Assembly: GCA_964007475.1 (NCBI GenBank)
Contig: OZ023273.1
Location: 60,221,834-60,285,833, forward strand
Length of the DNA: 64,000 nucleotides
Direction of reading: 5' to 3'
DNA from: Hybos culiciformis
Taxonomy: Eukaryota; Arthropoda; Insecta; Diptera; Hybotidae
In this document: positions 37,885 to 51,700 of the stretch, in pieces
How the letters are laid out: each line of letters starts with the position of its first letter
Position numbering within the stretch: the stretch's first letter is position 1
The notes under the pieces: model-generated
Databases searched by the model: none
What the model saw: the letters and a program-made list of their open reading frames with translations, nothing else
Told to the model about the DNA's origin: nothing
Position numbers and translations under genes: made by a program

Positions 37885-39120
37885 TCATGAGAGCAAATTT
37901 TTATAATATGCCGGCTTATTACTATTTTTTTTAAGAACGTAAAAGCTTTTCAATTTTCCATTGCCAGGAAAATGTTTTTTAATTTTAGTCTGCTGATAGT
38001 GAATATTGTGATTATAATCCTTTGGTGCATAATAACTTGGAATCGATTTTTTTGCAGATTTTTTTGAATCAACAGATCTAAATTTACCATATGATGATTT
38101 TTCAAGCGTTTCATTCTCCCATTGATTATTTGTCCAAGTAGGTATTCTCTTTATGTCAATTACGTCAGAATTGTAAATTTTATTTTGAGTATTTTTATTT
38201 GTAAAAATTTTTTTTATTACTGGCAAATTCCAATGGTAAATTGGTCCTAATTTACCATTAGACTGAATATCAAATGATAACTGCAAAAAAATATAAAAAT
38301 TTATTATTTTTTTATTTAACTTATAAAATAAAGTTATGTTTATTTAGATAAGCACGAACATTATCTAAGAAGTATATAATAAATAGGAGAGATTAAATAA
38401 ATTAACACGGCTACAGTTGTACATGAAAATTGTACCATTCTCTTTCAAACATCGACATTCGAATTCTTAAGACTTAAATAATGTTGACGAAATATCAAAT
38501 GTTTTGGATTTATACACAGCAGGACAGGAAATTATATAATAAGAAGCTAAGCGTATAAATCACTATTGTATGTATAGGTTTTTCAATAAAATTTTATCAG
38601 AATTTTATTTAAATTTATTTTTTTACCTTCTTTCCATCATGATGTAAGGAATTTTGTGACTCTTTTTGTTTTGTATGTGTATAATAATTAGGCTTGGGCG
38701 GCAATTTCACTATAAAAACTTTTGAATCATCAGGATGAGAATGATGTCGAGATTCAACGGCCAAACGCTTACGACTATGACTGGGTGGTATAAAAACTTC
38801 AGCTAATCCAAGTTTGCTATAAAATGAATGTTTTGTTAGCACCAATTTTATGATATTTATTTCTAGTAAAGTTTTTTATTCAATTTATTTTTACTTACTT
38901 TAAAACTTCTTTATTGTTGATTTTCGATCTTTTAGCTGGGCTGCGCTGTCTTTCTTTCAATTTAGGAGAAGGTATGATATGACCAATTCCGTTGTTTTCC
39001 TGCTGTGAATGCAGATATGAATTCGGACGAAAATTTATGTTTAAAATTTTAGAATCCCTTTGTAGGGATGGAACTAATTTTTCAGCTTGGATGGCCTCAA
39101 TAGAAAAAATGTAAAAAATA
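37885..39120 (-). CDS. Secreted KLPPxP/NGKP-family protein, member 3 (first exon not found)
   Basis: Three exons, 39120-38899, 38816-38627 and 38280-37885, join in phase with GT/AG sites and give about 268 residues. The first begins mid-codon and reads IFYIFSIEAIQAEKLVP, the end of a signal peptide, so a short upstream exon with the ATG is missing; it could not be found with confidence. Then come basic stretches (ERQRSPAKRSK, SHSRKR), block A (DDSKVFIVKLPPKPNYYTH), block B (LSFDIQSNGKLGPIYHW) starting the last exon, and a C-terminal NGKLKSFYVLKK resembling block C. It is more diverged and more Lys-rich than members 1 and 2 and has two coding introns they lack. Extracellular location is likely; function unknown. 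Confidence 0.75.
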
Positions 39121-41570
39121 CTGAAATAAATTAAAAAATATGAACATATGTATTATTTATAGATTGAACCATTGGAATGTAAAATTTATATTATAAAATA
39201 ATTACTAAATTAAGTTTTGCATTGTAGTCTCAATTTATTTCGAATTGAAATCATTGTTCAAACAATTTTTTTTTTTTCATAATGTAATGTACATTTTTAG
39301 AGGAAAAATTTGCATCAAAAAAGTTTCTGGGCATTTTCGGCACTTATATTAGAATTATCTCTAACTCTTTATTCTTTATCGAATGGAGGTCTTAATTTTT
39401 ACTATGCTATATAATACCTACCCTTCAGTATCTAGTCTAAAGGACCTTGAAGATAAACAGATATTATTCTTCCATTCAAAAGATAAATTAGTTTATAGAA
39501 ATTTTTTCTACAGTAATTGTGCTTAATATATTTACTTATTTGTATATTCAAACAACAAAATTTGAAATAATAGAAATATGTATAAGTATATAAGATAATG
39601 ATTTCGTTCCCACTTATTATTATAAGGTACTACTCGTACAGATGTAATTTTTTCGTACATATTTAAAATCTCAAAAAAACAGAAATTTTTCCCTATTTTT
39701 TAAACATTCAAAGAATTGATCTTTCCTTCATCACGACAACAAAATTCCTTAGAAATACCAAATTTCTGGGTTGTGAAAGAAAGTTCAACATAAAATCTAT
39801 ATATAAAAATATAAATATATTAAAATTTTTTCGAGGTTATATATTAACTTCTTCTAGTTTAAAATAATTTCCAAATTTAGAATATTATAATTTATAAAAA
39901 AAAAAATTTTCAGTTGTTCAGATGTTGCCTATTAAAAATTAAAATGCAAAGAAAACAAAAATTTTGTACTTATAAAACTGAAAACATTTTTTTTTTTTTT
40001 TTTTTATATAAATTTCTCGATAAAAAATGCAAAATTAGATCGTTTTCATAAAAAATTTCCCACCTATAAATTATGTGTATCTTATTTATAGCATTCGCAG
40101 TTGAAAACAATAATTTAAAAATATTTTTTTTTTAAACCATTATTAATTTTTTTTTTCTTCTTAAAACTACTTTCTATGAATTAAATGTTCAAAGGAGAAG
40201 AAAAAAAAAAAAAGAAAAAAACTTATCACAACATTTAATAAAATGAACTAGTTTCATCGTATACGAAGTTAAAATTTAATGTTGCAATAAAATGCATACT
40301 ATTTACGCATTCTATATGCACTTTCATTTGGAAAGAAAATTAAATCATAAAAACATTATAAAAAAAAAAAAAGAAGATATTTATGTATCTATATACAACA
40401 TATAAAAAGATACCATAAATATGCACTAGAACTGACCGATGATAAGCACGTTTCTCCAATTTTCTTCTATTAAAGTTTTATTTTTAATTCAAGAAAAAAA
40501 AAATTATAATAATAATAAAAATTAAAGAGAAAAAGGTCAAGTGAAAATAAGCAGAGTTTTAACTTAGTCATGATTTAGATTTTTTTTTTTTAATAAATTC
40601 TAGACGTTCCCAAATGATATAAAAGGAGAGTATTAAATTTTATTTTCAAATAATAAAAGAAAAATAAGAATTAAATTTATACAGTTTCCTATTTTTTTTT
40701 TTAATTCTTTGTATTTTAGAAATTCAGCAGATAACTGAATATACCCTGGAGGAAAACATTATAATTAAAAAAAAAAATTTTTGATAAAGTGTTAATTTGA
40801 GTATTGAATTGAATAAATGTCAACCAAAAAAAAATAAAGCAATGCAAAAGAAAAAAAAATTGACCGTCATGGTGTAGTAGTGTTGTCGTTATCCTGAAGT
40901 AAGTTGTGCTCATTCCACCTGTAGCCTGAATTATTTTTTAGTTTTCCAGTATCCTGATAGTAATGTATATAATATAATATTTAAACTGAAAACCTGTACA
41001 AAATTTCGTATAAAAGTCAATCCAGTAACACAGTCTAAATATAAAGTAATTAGAAAATTTCTCTCAATTGTAGACTGTATTCCCTTATTTAAAAACAAAA
41101 CTCAAACCAACTCATAATGATTACAAAGCTATAAAGAAAAATATAAAACTATTCTTTGCAACTCTTCAACAATCTACATTTTGCAATATATGTTTAATGT
41201 ATTCGTATGTAATTCCGTATTATTAGAACAAAATATATATAAAAAGTTTTTTTTTTTTTAATAATCAAGAAAAATAAAACAAATTTAATAATATTTGTAT
41301 TAATTTCTTTTAAATTTTATATTTTTTTTTATAGGTTTATGTTTGTTTGCATACGTTTTTATTGATTTACTAATTCGAACAACCAAAGAAAATAGTTAAT
41401 AGATTATCAATTTAAGTATTTTTTGGCCACACACTATTATTAGATATTCATAAGTATTTTTGTTAAAGAATACTAGCGATCTTCTGAAAGAGAATTTCGC
41501 AATTGATCATTATCAGATCTGTTAATACTGCAAGTTTTCTACGGTTTTTCTACAAACACTGCGCCTTTGA
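39121..41570. other. Intergenic; 5' exon of member 3 may lie here
   Basis: AT-rich. The missing start exon of the gene at 37885-39120 should be here or further upstream. A minus-strand frame at 40716-40913 was considered and set aside (no donor in the needed phase). Long A and T runs dominate 39.9-40.8 kb. Confidence 0.4.
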
Positions 41571-41833
41571 TATCGTCTGCTCAGAAATGAAACGATGTAT
41601 AATGAAAAGTATAGTTTCGAGTTATTTGAGTTTAAAGATTTGAAAATTTAATAAAACGTATGGAAAAATATTAAGTAACGTAAAATTTTCATCTAAAAAA
41701 CACATTTTAATCAACATTAAGAATAATGCAAAATAGTTGTACTTATAAAATCGAGTACGAGGAATCGAATGGTGCTATTATCTAATAATGACGTATAAAT
41801 ATCATACGTTGTTTCATTTCTCAGCAGACGATA
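41571..41833. mobile_element. TIR element (MITE), 263 bp
   Basis: TATCGTCTGCTCAGAAATGA at 41571 is matched inverted by TCATTTCTCAGCAGACGATA at 41833 with one mismatch, and weaker pairing continues to about 35 bp. It is non-coding; TA at both ends may be the target duplication. Confidence 0.65.
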
Positions 41834-44634
41834 TAATATTTTAATATTTTTCTCAATTTCGGTCATCGAGCGCCTGACAATCTGTGATCAAAAAATTACC
41901 GTGACCAATAATCAGTTGGGATTAGAATAAGAGTTCATGATATTATAAATTTTCTTATATATTATTTATTATGATTGAATTATCTTAAGATTATAAGATT
42001 TTAGGTAGTTTTTTTTATTTATAGCTTCTCATTGTTCTGAATTAAGAACAAAGAATTACTGTCATGCCTTTGTATATTAAAATCACTTATTTATAATAAA
42101 AAAAAAACATTAAATTTTTATGCTTATATATAAAATTAAATAGAAATATTTATTTGATTATTTGTTACATTTTAATAATAAGTGCAACGTAAATTAAATG
42201 TTATTTTTTTAATGTTAATTATTAATTATAAGTAATTGTTTGAAAAATCTAGGAAAACCACAATATTTAAAAAAGAAACTAAAAATTAATCACCCTAAAG
42301 GTAAAATCTTATTAATTTTTATGTCCATTTTTTTTTTTTTTTGTAAAGAAAATGATGTTCATAATACACAAGATAGTTAATAAAAAATTTTGTATAGCTT
42401 TATTTCCTTATATATATACATAACATTATGTATATAGTAAATGCATAATGTGCATATATATATATATATATATTCTTTATTTAGAATTTTATTATCGTGA
42501 AAAGATCATCATAAAAAATGGTCATGAAATCTTAACTTGAAACGATATTAATGAAACTTCACAGTTATATTCTAAAGATGATCTGAGTTCAATTTTGTTC
42601 TAAAGGAATTAAAATACATTAAATATAGGTATACATTATATTTAATTTTATTTAAGTGAAAAATTATTCAAAAGTTTAATTTTAATGGCACTCTTTTAAC
42701 AACACTATCAATATCCGCTTTTTAAATACCTACCTATTAGATAAATTCAAAAAATAAATTATGTACCTATATATTTTTAATTTTTGATCAAATGTCATTA
42801 AAAAATATTATTTTGACATTTAGAATTATTTTATATTATTATTTTTTTAAGGAAACAGAAAAAGGTCCAAATATTATTTTTATTAATTTGGAACTTTTTT
42901 CTTTTTTTCCATTTAGACTAAAACTTTGCGATGGACATCATTATCTTTCTTAAATATAATTTTGAATCCAAATCATTTGAGATGGCAAAATATGTACCGA
43001 TAGGACATGTGCATGTATTTGTTTGCCGAAAATTTAAATATGCGAAAAGTCAATCGATTTCTATCTACAAAACTAATATATCAATGGTACAAACAATACA
43101 AAATTATTTGGTTTTGTTTTTGGATTAATATAATATTCTTTAATGTTATACGGACTTTGTTCAAAAGCGGAAAGTAAGCTTTGACTGTTTAGTGTTAATC
43201 AACTTTTGTTTATCATTAAATTGTATATTATCTACATCAATTTATTATCAGTCAAATTGATTACAAATGTGTACCCTTTAACATTTAAAGTTCAATAAAT
43301 AATTCAAGTCAAAATGATATCAGTATTCAGCTTTAGAAGAAGGAGTTTGAACTTTTTCTGCCAATAAGTGAAAACTCATTTAATGATGGCGTTAAAAAAC
43401 AGTAATAATTATAATTAAATTATATACAACTGTATATATAAAAGGGATCTTAAATTATAGACTATGTACAATTGTTCGTTTTCAGGTCAAAAATAATAAG
43501 AACTGAACTTTTCTTTTGACAATAATATATTATGTAAATATTCTAAATTTTAATGTAAAGGCGGAAATATTTAGTAACAACTTAAAAAGAAATAATAAAA
43601 ATATATGATAATTATACAAATGATCTCAAAAATTTAAATAAGAAAAAAGTTTAATCATATTATAAAATTCTAGAAATTTAAAACAATTGTATTGTGAATA
43701 GAAACTTATATTTAAATAAAATTAGAGATGCGAAAAATAAGTGCAAATTCAAATAAAATTAATAATATGCAAATGATCAAAAAGAGATGGATTCACTGAA
43801 ACTCATGTTCTCAATAATACAAAAAAGTGAAATTTAAGAAAAAATTTTAAAACAGAAAAAAGTGTAATAATTGCTTGAAAATCTAATGAACATTTAAATT
43901 AATAGTAAAATAGTATAGTATATTATTAAACAAATTGTTAATAATAATAACATAAAAATTCTTTATAGAAATTTAATTATTAGTTTTTTCTTCCAACAGT
44001 TATAATTTTCAATTCAAATGATAAATATGTACACGAATAATGCAGAATTGTAAATGATATTTATCTAAAAAAAATTTCAAATCAATTAATTTAATAATAA
44101 TAAAAATTATATAAAGTTAATTAATAAATATGAAAAATTATTTTGTTTTAATCGATGAAAACTTTGTGCCACTCACTAATTAATAATTCTCTGTCTCACT
44201 GTTCCGAAAATATGTAAAGAATCAAACCAACCAAAGATTGAAAATAGAAACCATATGCAATGATAATATAATGTGAAGAAATGTAAAAAGACTGGTTAAA
44301 ATATTGGAGAAAGCTGTGTATATTAAAGCTGTTTGATTGCACTAATACAATTGGGATTTCGACAGAAGTGTAGCCGTGAAACACTCATTAATTTAACTAT
44401 TACAAACTTGGCTTATATTTTGATGTTCACAGAAAGAGATAAGAGAAATATATTTCAATAAATGTACTGTTTATAGTTTCCAAACAAAATGATTTAGTTT
44501 AACCTTGAACTCGAATAGACTTTGTGCTTCAAATTATCAAAAAGTTCGAAAAACGTAGGTTTAAGTTTTTATTCTAAACTAATTTAAAATTCGCACATTA
44601 CGCATACTTTTCAATAAAGCTAGACTTCTCGCAT
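41834..44634. other. Intergenic, no gene seen
   Basis: AT-rich with a TA microsatellite at 42455-42472. Small frames such as 42931-43128 lack support. Nothing else recognised. Confidence 0.4.
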
Positions 44635-45725
44635 TAATAACTTCGCTACACTTCAGGTTAGCAACCATGAATTTCTTGGTTTGAAAGTAGGTTGGCGAAT
44701 GGGGTGACACACTTATAAAAGATGGTTTGGTTTGAAATTAAAAAAAAAATTCTTTGTAAAATTAAAAAAAAATTCTTTGTAAAATAAAATTTTATTTTTT
44801 CGTAATTTAAAAAAAAAAAATGAATTTTTTTAATTTAAAAAAAAAATGGAAAATAAAAATAATATTCAATTTTTTTTTTTAAATATTTTAATTTATTTTC
44901 TTTTTTGACAACCTACAATTTATTATTATTTTTTTTATATCGAAGCACTTTAAAGTATGATTTTTTCTGTAAATTTTCTGCAAATTGACAGGTTATACCT
45001 TTTTTTTTTTGAAATGCAATAAAACTATGTAGTAAAATTTCTAGGTTTGTGTCGAACCTACTTTCAAACCATGAAAAAAAAAATAAAAAATTTATATGGC
45101 AAACCAAGTAACAAACACAGAACGAACCCATTTTTTTCTGCAAAACATGGAATTCTGTGTTTGTACTTCAGGTTATAACTTCGCTACACTTCAGGTTAGC
45201 AACCATGAATTTCTTGGTTTGAAAGTAGGTTGGCGAATGGGGTGACACACTTATAAAAGATGGTTTGGTTTGAAATTAAAAAAAAATTCTTTGTAAAATT
45301 AAAAAAAAATTCTTTGTAAAATAAAATTTTAATTTTTCGTAATTAAAAAAAAAAAAATGAATTTTTTTAATTTAAAGAAATAATGTAAAATAAAAATAAT
45401 ATTCAATTTTTTTTTAAAAATATTTTAATTTATTTTCTTTTTTGATAATCTACAATTTATTATTATTTTTTTATATCGAAGCATTTTAAAGTATGATTTT
45501 TTCTGTAAATTTTCTGCAAATTGACAGGTTATACCTTTTTTTTTTTGAAATGCAATAAAACTATGTAGTAAAATTTCTAGGTTTGTGTCGAACCGACTTT
45601 CAAACCATGAAAAAAAAAAAAAAAATTTTATATGGCAAACCAAGTATCAAACACAGAACGAACCCATTTTTTTCTGCAAAACATGGAATTCTGTGTTTGT
45701 AACCTGAAGTGTAGCGAAGTTATTA
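44635..45725. mobile_element. Tandem dimer of a ~540-bp TIR element
   Basis: TAATAACTTCGCTACACTTC opens the segment at 44635 and closes it inverted at 45725. An internal copy of the same terminus at 45174 divides it into two direct units of about 539 and 550 bp that are nearly identical over their whole length. Each unit contains a 25-bp tandem doublet ending TTCTTTGTAAAAT. The minus-strand frames at 44913-45143 and 45425-45643 are the same repeat translated twice and are not genes. A single diverged copy lies at 8776. Confidence 0.75.
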
Positions 45726-48700
45726 CGAAGTTATTATAAAAGTTATTATAAAAGAAAAGTTCCAACTTGGTTTTATGCTTATAGTATAATATTCCGGTTA
45801 ATAATGAATGAATTAAAAACTTTGAAAATTGTAAACTTTTTTATGGAGTAATTTAATTTGTTTTTTCATGCTGAACCATTCAGTTCATTTGATAAATTAG
45901 AATTACTATCTTTTTATTCATATCCAACTAACAGTTACTACATAAATCAATTTATTACATTTCCTAAATGGATTTTTTATGAATTTTAGTAACCCGGGAG
46001 CTAAAAATAAAATTGATTTATACTACGAGATCTTCACTTGATTTAGGTACTGTTGACAAACCGTTCATGAATTACGAAGGGAATCTTATGACTGGTTGGA
46101 AATAAATTGATCGACACGGTGTAGTTTAATAATTAGTAAAATTACAAACAAGGTTCAGACCGAAATTTTATTGATGAGCACGATAAAGATGTAAATATAA
46201 TGCTGACATAATGATTATCTATGTGCAATGATAAATTCGTATACTACGAGTACAAATGTTTCAAAATAAGTTGTTAGGAATAATACTACGGATGCAAGGA
46301 AGTAGATATATTACAGACAACTATACATAACCAAAAAGAAACAATTAAAGTGGTTGTGTATTAAAGAAGGAATTACAAAGAATGTTTTAAAAAAGTATTA
46401 TATTTAAAAAAAAAAAACAAAAAATGACTTACTAAAAAAAATTAACATTATTATGTAAATAAAGTTTATAATTACACGTTAAGAAATAATTTGAATTTTA
46501 TTTATATCAATGTTAGAATGTAAAAACTAAAATTATATTATTTTACCTTACCAACAATCATTGTATACATATTAATTTTTAATGATTTTCCAGATGGACT
46601 AGTTAAAATAGGATAATGATTTTGCTAATTTTAAGAGAATAATAATCAAATGCATATATAGGTATTGTATAAACAATTTTTATTGCAAATCAATTTAGAA
46701 ATTATAATTATATTTTATTATATAAATATAAAAATAAATGTAAATAGTTGATTTGGATCAATAATTAAGTAAATAAATAAAATAATAATAAAAATTTTAT
46801 GTTTTTAAAGCTTCAATAGAATTAAAAAAGAATAGAATTAAAAAATACTTCACTGTGTAGTTAATTTAAATATTAATAAAATTGTTCAATATTATCAACA
46901 TTGTATTAATTTGTCTATTGTACAAGTACAATATATTAAATACTTTAACTGAGATTTTGTTCTAAAATATTCGATAATATTATAATTTATTATTTCCTTT
47001 GCACTTAATTAAAAAATAAAAGTTAAATTTAATGTATTTTTTAGTAAAATGATATTCTTCTAATTTATAATCTACTTTAATATTTTTTTTTGATAATATT
47101 AATAAAGTTAGTTATTAACGGATATAGAAGAATAAACAGTTAAATCTTTCATTATTTCAACCTCTTTTTTCCATATTTATATTTTATAGTCAGCAAATCG
47201 TATAAATTTTACATTAAAAGTTCAAAATAGTCCGAATGAAAAATAGAAGAGTGAAATCTGAATTATTTTAGTTTTTTGATGCGAAGTAGAATATGTTTTA
47301 TATTTTTATTTTGTAAGGAATATACTTATTAATATAAGAAAGGTACTTATAATATAAATTATATTTTTTTATAACTAGCAATAGCTACGCGACACATAAA
47401 ACTAGATATCTAAGATATTATATTTTAAAATCTTTTTACTTGTATGAATTCTGCCCCTCTTAGAAATATTATTACTCAATGCTTTAAGTGATGTGGATTG
47501 TCATTATTTATAAATTGTAGTATTTTAGTTTCATAAGAACCTTCCTGACTTATCCACTGACTACCCTCACATAAGCGTACTATACTTATATAAAATATAT
47601 TTTGGATAAAGCACAGTACCTACATTTATGAATAATTGACACAGAGATAAACGTGATTGAAATCTTTAATTAATTAATTTAAACATTATATAAGAAATAA
47701 TATAAGATTGTTTTGAATTAACCGAATTATAGAATCAATTTAATAATTATAATCTCTTAATTTTTATTGTTTTCTAATTATATTGAAAAATTTTCTCTTG
47801 TATACAAATTTATGGTTACCAGAAATTCAAAAAATAATATAAAATCATATTTCAAAGATTTACGAACCTTTTAAAAAAAAAAAAGGGTAAATCTTAAGTA
47901 CCTGAATGGTTGACCTGAACAAACTTTAGATATTTATATGGTGGTTAAACTCAAAAATTATTATATAAACATTTATGTCTAAAATCAATTAATATAAAGG
48001 CTCATTTAAAATAGAATCCCAAGTAAATAGATATGTAAATTAAAAATAAATAATAAGCTTAAATGCTCTTGATTTTAATGTTTTCTACATAAGTACATAA
48101 CATATATTTTATTTATAAATTTTAAATTTCATCCTCTTATATTTATTTTTTTTTTTTTGTAACAACAAAGAATTTCATATTTTATACGTATTCATATCAC
48201 TTGTAACCTGTGCGTACCATAAATATCTACCACTTAGTAAATTTTCTTTATTAATTATCACTATTAGGGAGCATATGTAATTTATGAACAAATAGCAAGG
48301 ATTAGTTTCATTTAATTATAAATTCCATATGTATATATTTTTTGTATTACTTTTTGTTATTTATATTTAAGCATTATGTATTGAATTTATTTATTTTATC
48401 ATAATTATTTTAAAATTTTATTTTCACTTTAGTTGGACAACATAATAAAAATTAAGAATACATATATGTAGTGTAAAATTCAACCGGAATCATATACTCA
48501 AAATATAATTTGTATCCTGATATAAGAGATATGTGTTCTATTCTGTTTAAATCTTACGGCCTCGGATGGCTACACATATTTTCACTTATAATGCACATAA
48601 TTATTATTGCTTATCCATTACTTGTTCTGGTTATTCCGAATTTGAAATATTCGGATTGCCATTCAGCTTAGTTCGTATTTGCTTTATATCATTATCTTAA

Positions 48701-51700
48701 AAACCAATTCAAAAAACTGCCGTGAATAATATATTTACTATTATATACTTAAACGTTGAATCGTTGTTCATAGGACTTTCGATAATCGAGCTATTTAAAT
48801 ATATTTTTTATAATTTAACAGCAAAACATTTAATTTTTTAAATAATTTTTTTAGTAAAAAAAATCATAATGAAAATGAATACATATGAAACGGAAAATTT
48901 GTTATTTTATTCAAAAAATGATTAACAATTTAAAGAAAAAATTAAAATACACAATATAGGTATATTAATATGGATATCTTTGAAAATCTTAACAACCGCT
49001 TGAATGTAACTTTAATATATAATATTGTCGGGCGACAAAATATTATGTTGAGTTGAGATCTAAAACAATTTCACAGCTTCATAACTGTCGAGCCGTTGCA
49101 TATTATATGACTGTATATATCTTTGGCTGTAATGACACATTTAACTGTTACAATTATTTATAGTATAAAAATAAAGTTTTTGAGTTTTTATTAGTTTCGA
49201 TTTTACAGTCATAAACTTTGATTTCGCATTATAAAATTTATTTAATAAGCATTTATCGATTCCACAAACAAATTATCATTCATTTATGTTAGAACTAATT
49301 GGAACTATGTGGTATATAATAACTTAAAAACAAAAGGTTTTATACTCAATTTTAGTTTACGTATATGAGCTGTTATGGTAAACTTAAATTAACTGGAAAT
49401 TCAATTCATCTTTCACTCATGTACATGTAAACATTTCTTATTTTCCGATAATTATGTCAAAATGACTCCGGAAAATTTAGTTTATTTTTTTTCAATGGGA
49501 GATAATTGCAATAATTGTGTATTCTTTTATTTAATGTTGAACACCGTATTTTTCTAGTTCAAATTTATTTCCGTGAAAGTTACATTACTAATGGATCTCT
49601 GACATTTTGCGAATAAAATAAATAAATGATTATTTTTATTTTTTTTTATTTGTGATTTTTTTTTTAAGGTATAATGACATTTCATTGCTTTATTTAATGA
49701 TACAAAAAAGGTGACTGCTTTCCACTATTAAATCAGATTCTAACTAAAACTGTATTACATTGAAAGCATAGAATCCCAGAATAAATGTAATAAACGATGT
49801 GCATTTTTATTATAACAACAACGGCACAAATTTCGAACGTGACACAATATTTCACATAATCAAATTAGTTACTGCATAAACTATACATATTAAATGGAAT
49901 TTAATTTTCTTCTACTTTCTCGTAATAAAAGAGTGTGTGGAGAAATATTTTACTAAATAACTCATAAAAACTTTTATTGTTTTGAAATTCAAAGATACAA
50001 CTGTTTTAATACTGTAATACTGTACTTCTATAACGTAAGTTGTCAAACACTGACTCAGCCTTCACCATCTGGAATGCAATTGCCACAATTCAATCATATA
50101 CCTTTTGGGATAAGTTAGGAAATCAATTTCATATTTTCACTTTTATTTTTAAAATGAATTGTTGATACTTAAACCTAGAATTATTTCGGTTAAACGAAAA
50201 AACTTATAAAATCTTACTTTGCAGTCCGTTTTTCAGAACATAAACTATCGGGATGTTAAAAAATATTTTTTAAGTTTAAATTGCATTTTTCTTTCAATAC
50301 AGGATTAGATTACATTTGAAAAATAATTTAATTAAAATTGAAAAATGGAATCAACGAGGTTTGATAAACACATCTTTAAGAATACCGCTAAATTTAATTT
50401 CTATTAGTAAATTAGATTTAGAATAAATTTTAAATTTTAAATTTACCTATTTTTCTTTTTTAAACTTATCTATAGTTCCCTTCTTGACATTTCTTATGTT
50501 CAATGGCACCATAGTAAATAATAAATTTCTGCCAATGCTTATAATTGCAAAAAAATATTTATTCATGGGAACCCTACTATGTATATTTCTTTTGAAAAGC
50601 AAACAAAATATCTTTTATGCATACTAAATACTTAATTCATAAAAAAAAAAAAAGTTTTCTACACATGAAATGCAAACAGACGTATTATACATACATTATA
50701 ATATGTTTGTTTATAACTTTATCAAACATCAAATTGACACTGGAGTGGACAGAAGGGCAATTTTTTTTCAATCATTCATACTAACTACTATTCCATTAAC
50801 TTGTAGACGCTACAACGTTATTAACTAATTTGATATTAGTACTTTTTTCAGTATACTGAAATATGGGTCAGTTTTCATCTCTAATCAAATTATATATTTT
50901 CCATAGGCAAAATAACTTAATAATAAATGGTATGTAAATAAGGCTTTTCACTTTTTCATCTGCAAATATTATTTTGTATATGAAATATAAATATATAGTA
51001 TTATTAAATGTATAGCTTTTTTCCCCATCATATATAATTAAACCAAATTTTTCTTTCTGTGGTTTTAAAACAAGAATTTGTTAAACTTGTTAACACATTG
51101 CATTTTATATATATGATTTTTTTAAATGAAAATTATTTAAAAAAAATCTGACCATAAATTGCATTTGAATATAACAATCCATCCTAGTAACAATATTATT
51201 TATGTATATATTTAACATTAAGTACATATCCATATGTCCGTTGAACACATTTTTAAAATTTCCGCAAATTTATTTGTACAAAATACTCCAAGTAATACAT
51301 ATATGAATATTCTGAGCATATTTTATAAAAAAAAATATGAATAGCTTGTTGTTAATTTTTTTACACAAAAAAAATTCCAAAAATATTTTGTTGTTGCCAC
51401 ATATGATGCAGCACGAGATGGAAATTACCAAAAAAAAAAAAAATATGACTAAAATAAAAATAAACATAAATAAAAGCACGATATCATAAAAATGCCGACT
51501 AAATAAAATTTCATATACTAAAATATGTGTATACAAGTACAAGTACAAACCATAATGGCTGGGAAAACTAAAATTCTTTAAATTATATAAAAAATATTGA
51601 TTTTGTCTTCACGAAAATAAATATTTAATTTTTTTTTTTTTTTGTAAATTTCTTAGTATTGTTCTTAGCTGAATAAGTTAATTTTATAACATTTAGAAAG

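Noticed and set aside
40716..40913. Start exon of secreted member 3
   Set aside because: The frame has a Phe-rich hydrophobic stretch, but there is no GT donor in the phase needed to join the exon beginning at 39120.
44913..45643. Two similar 72-76-codon frames as a gene pair
   Set aside because: They are the same repeat unit translated twice, low in complexity and inside a TIR element.
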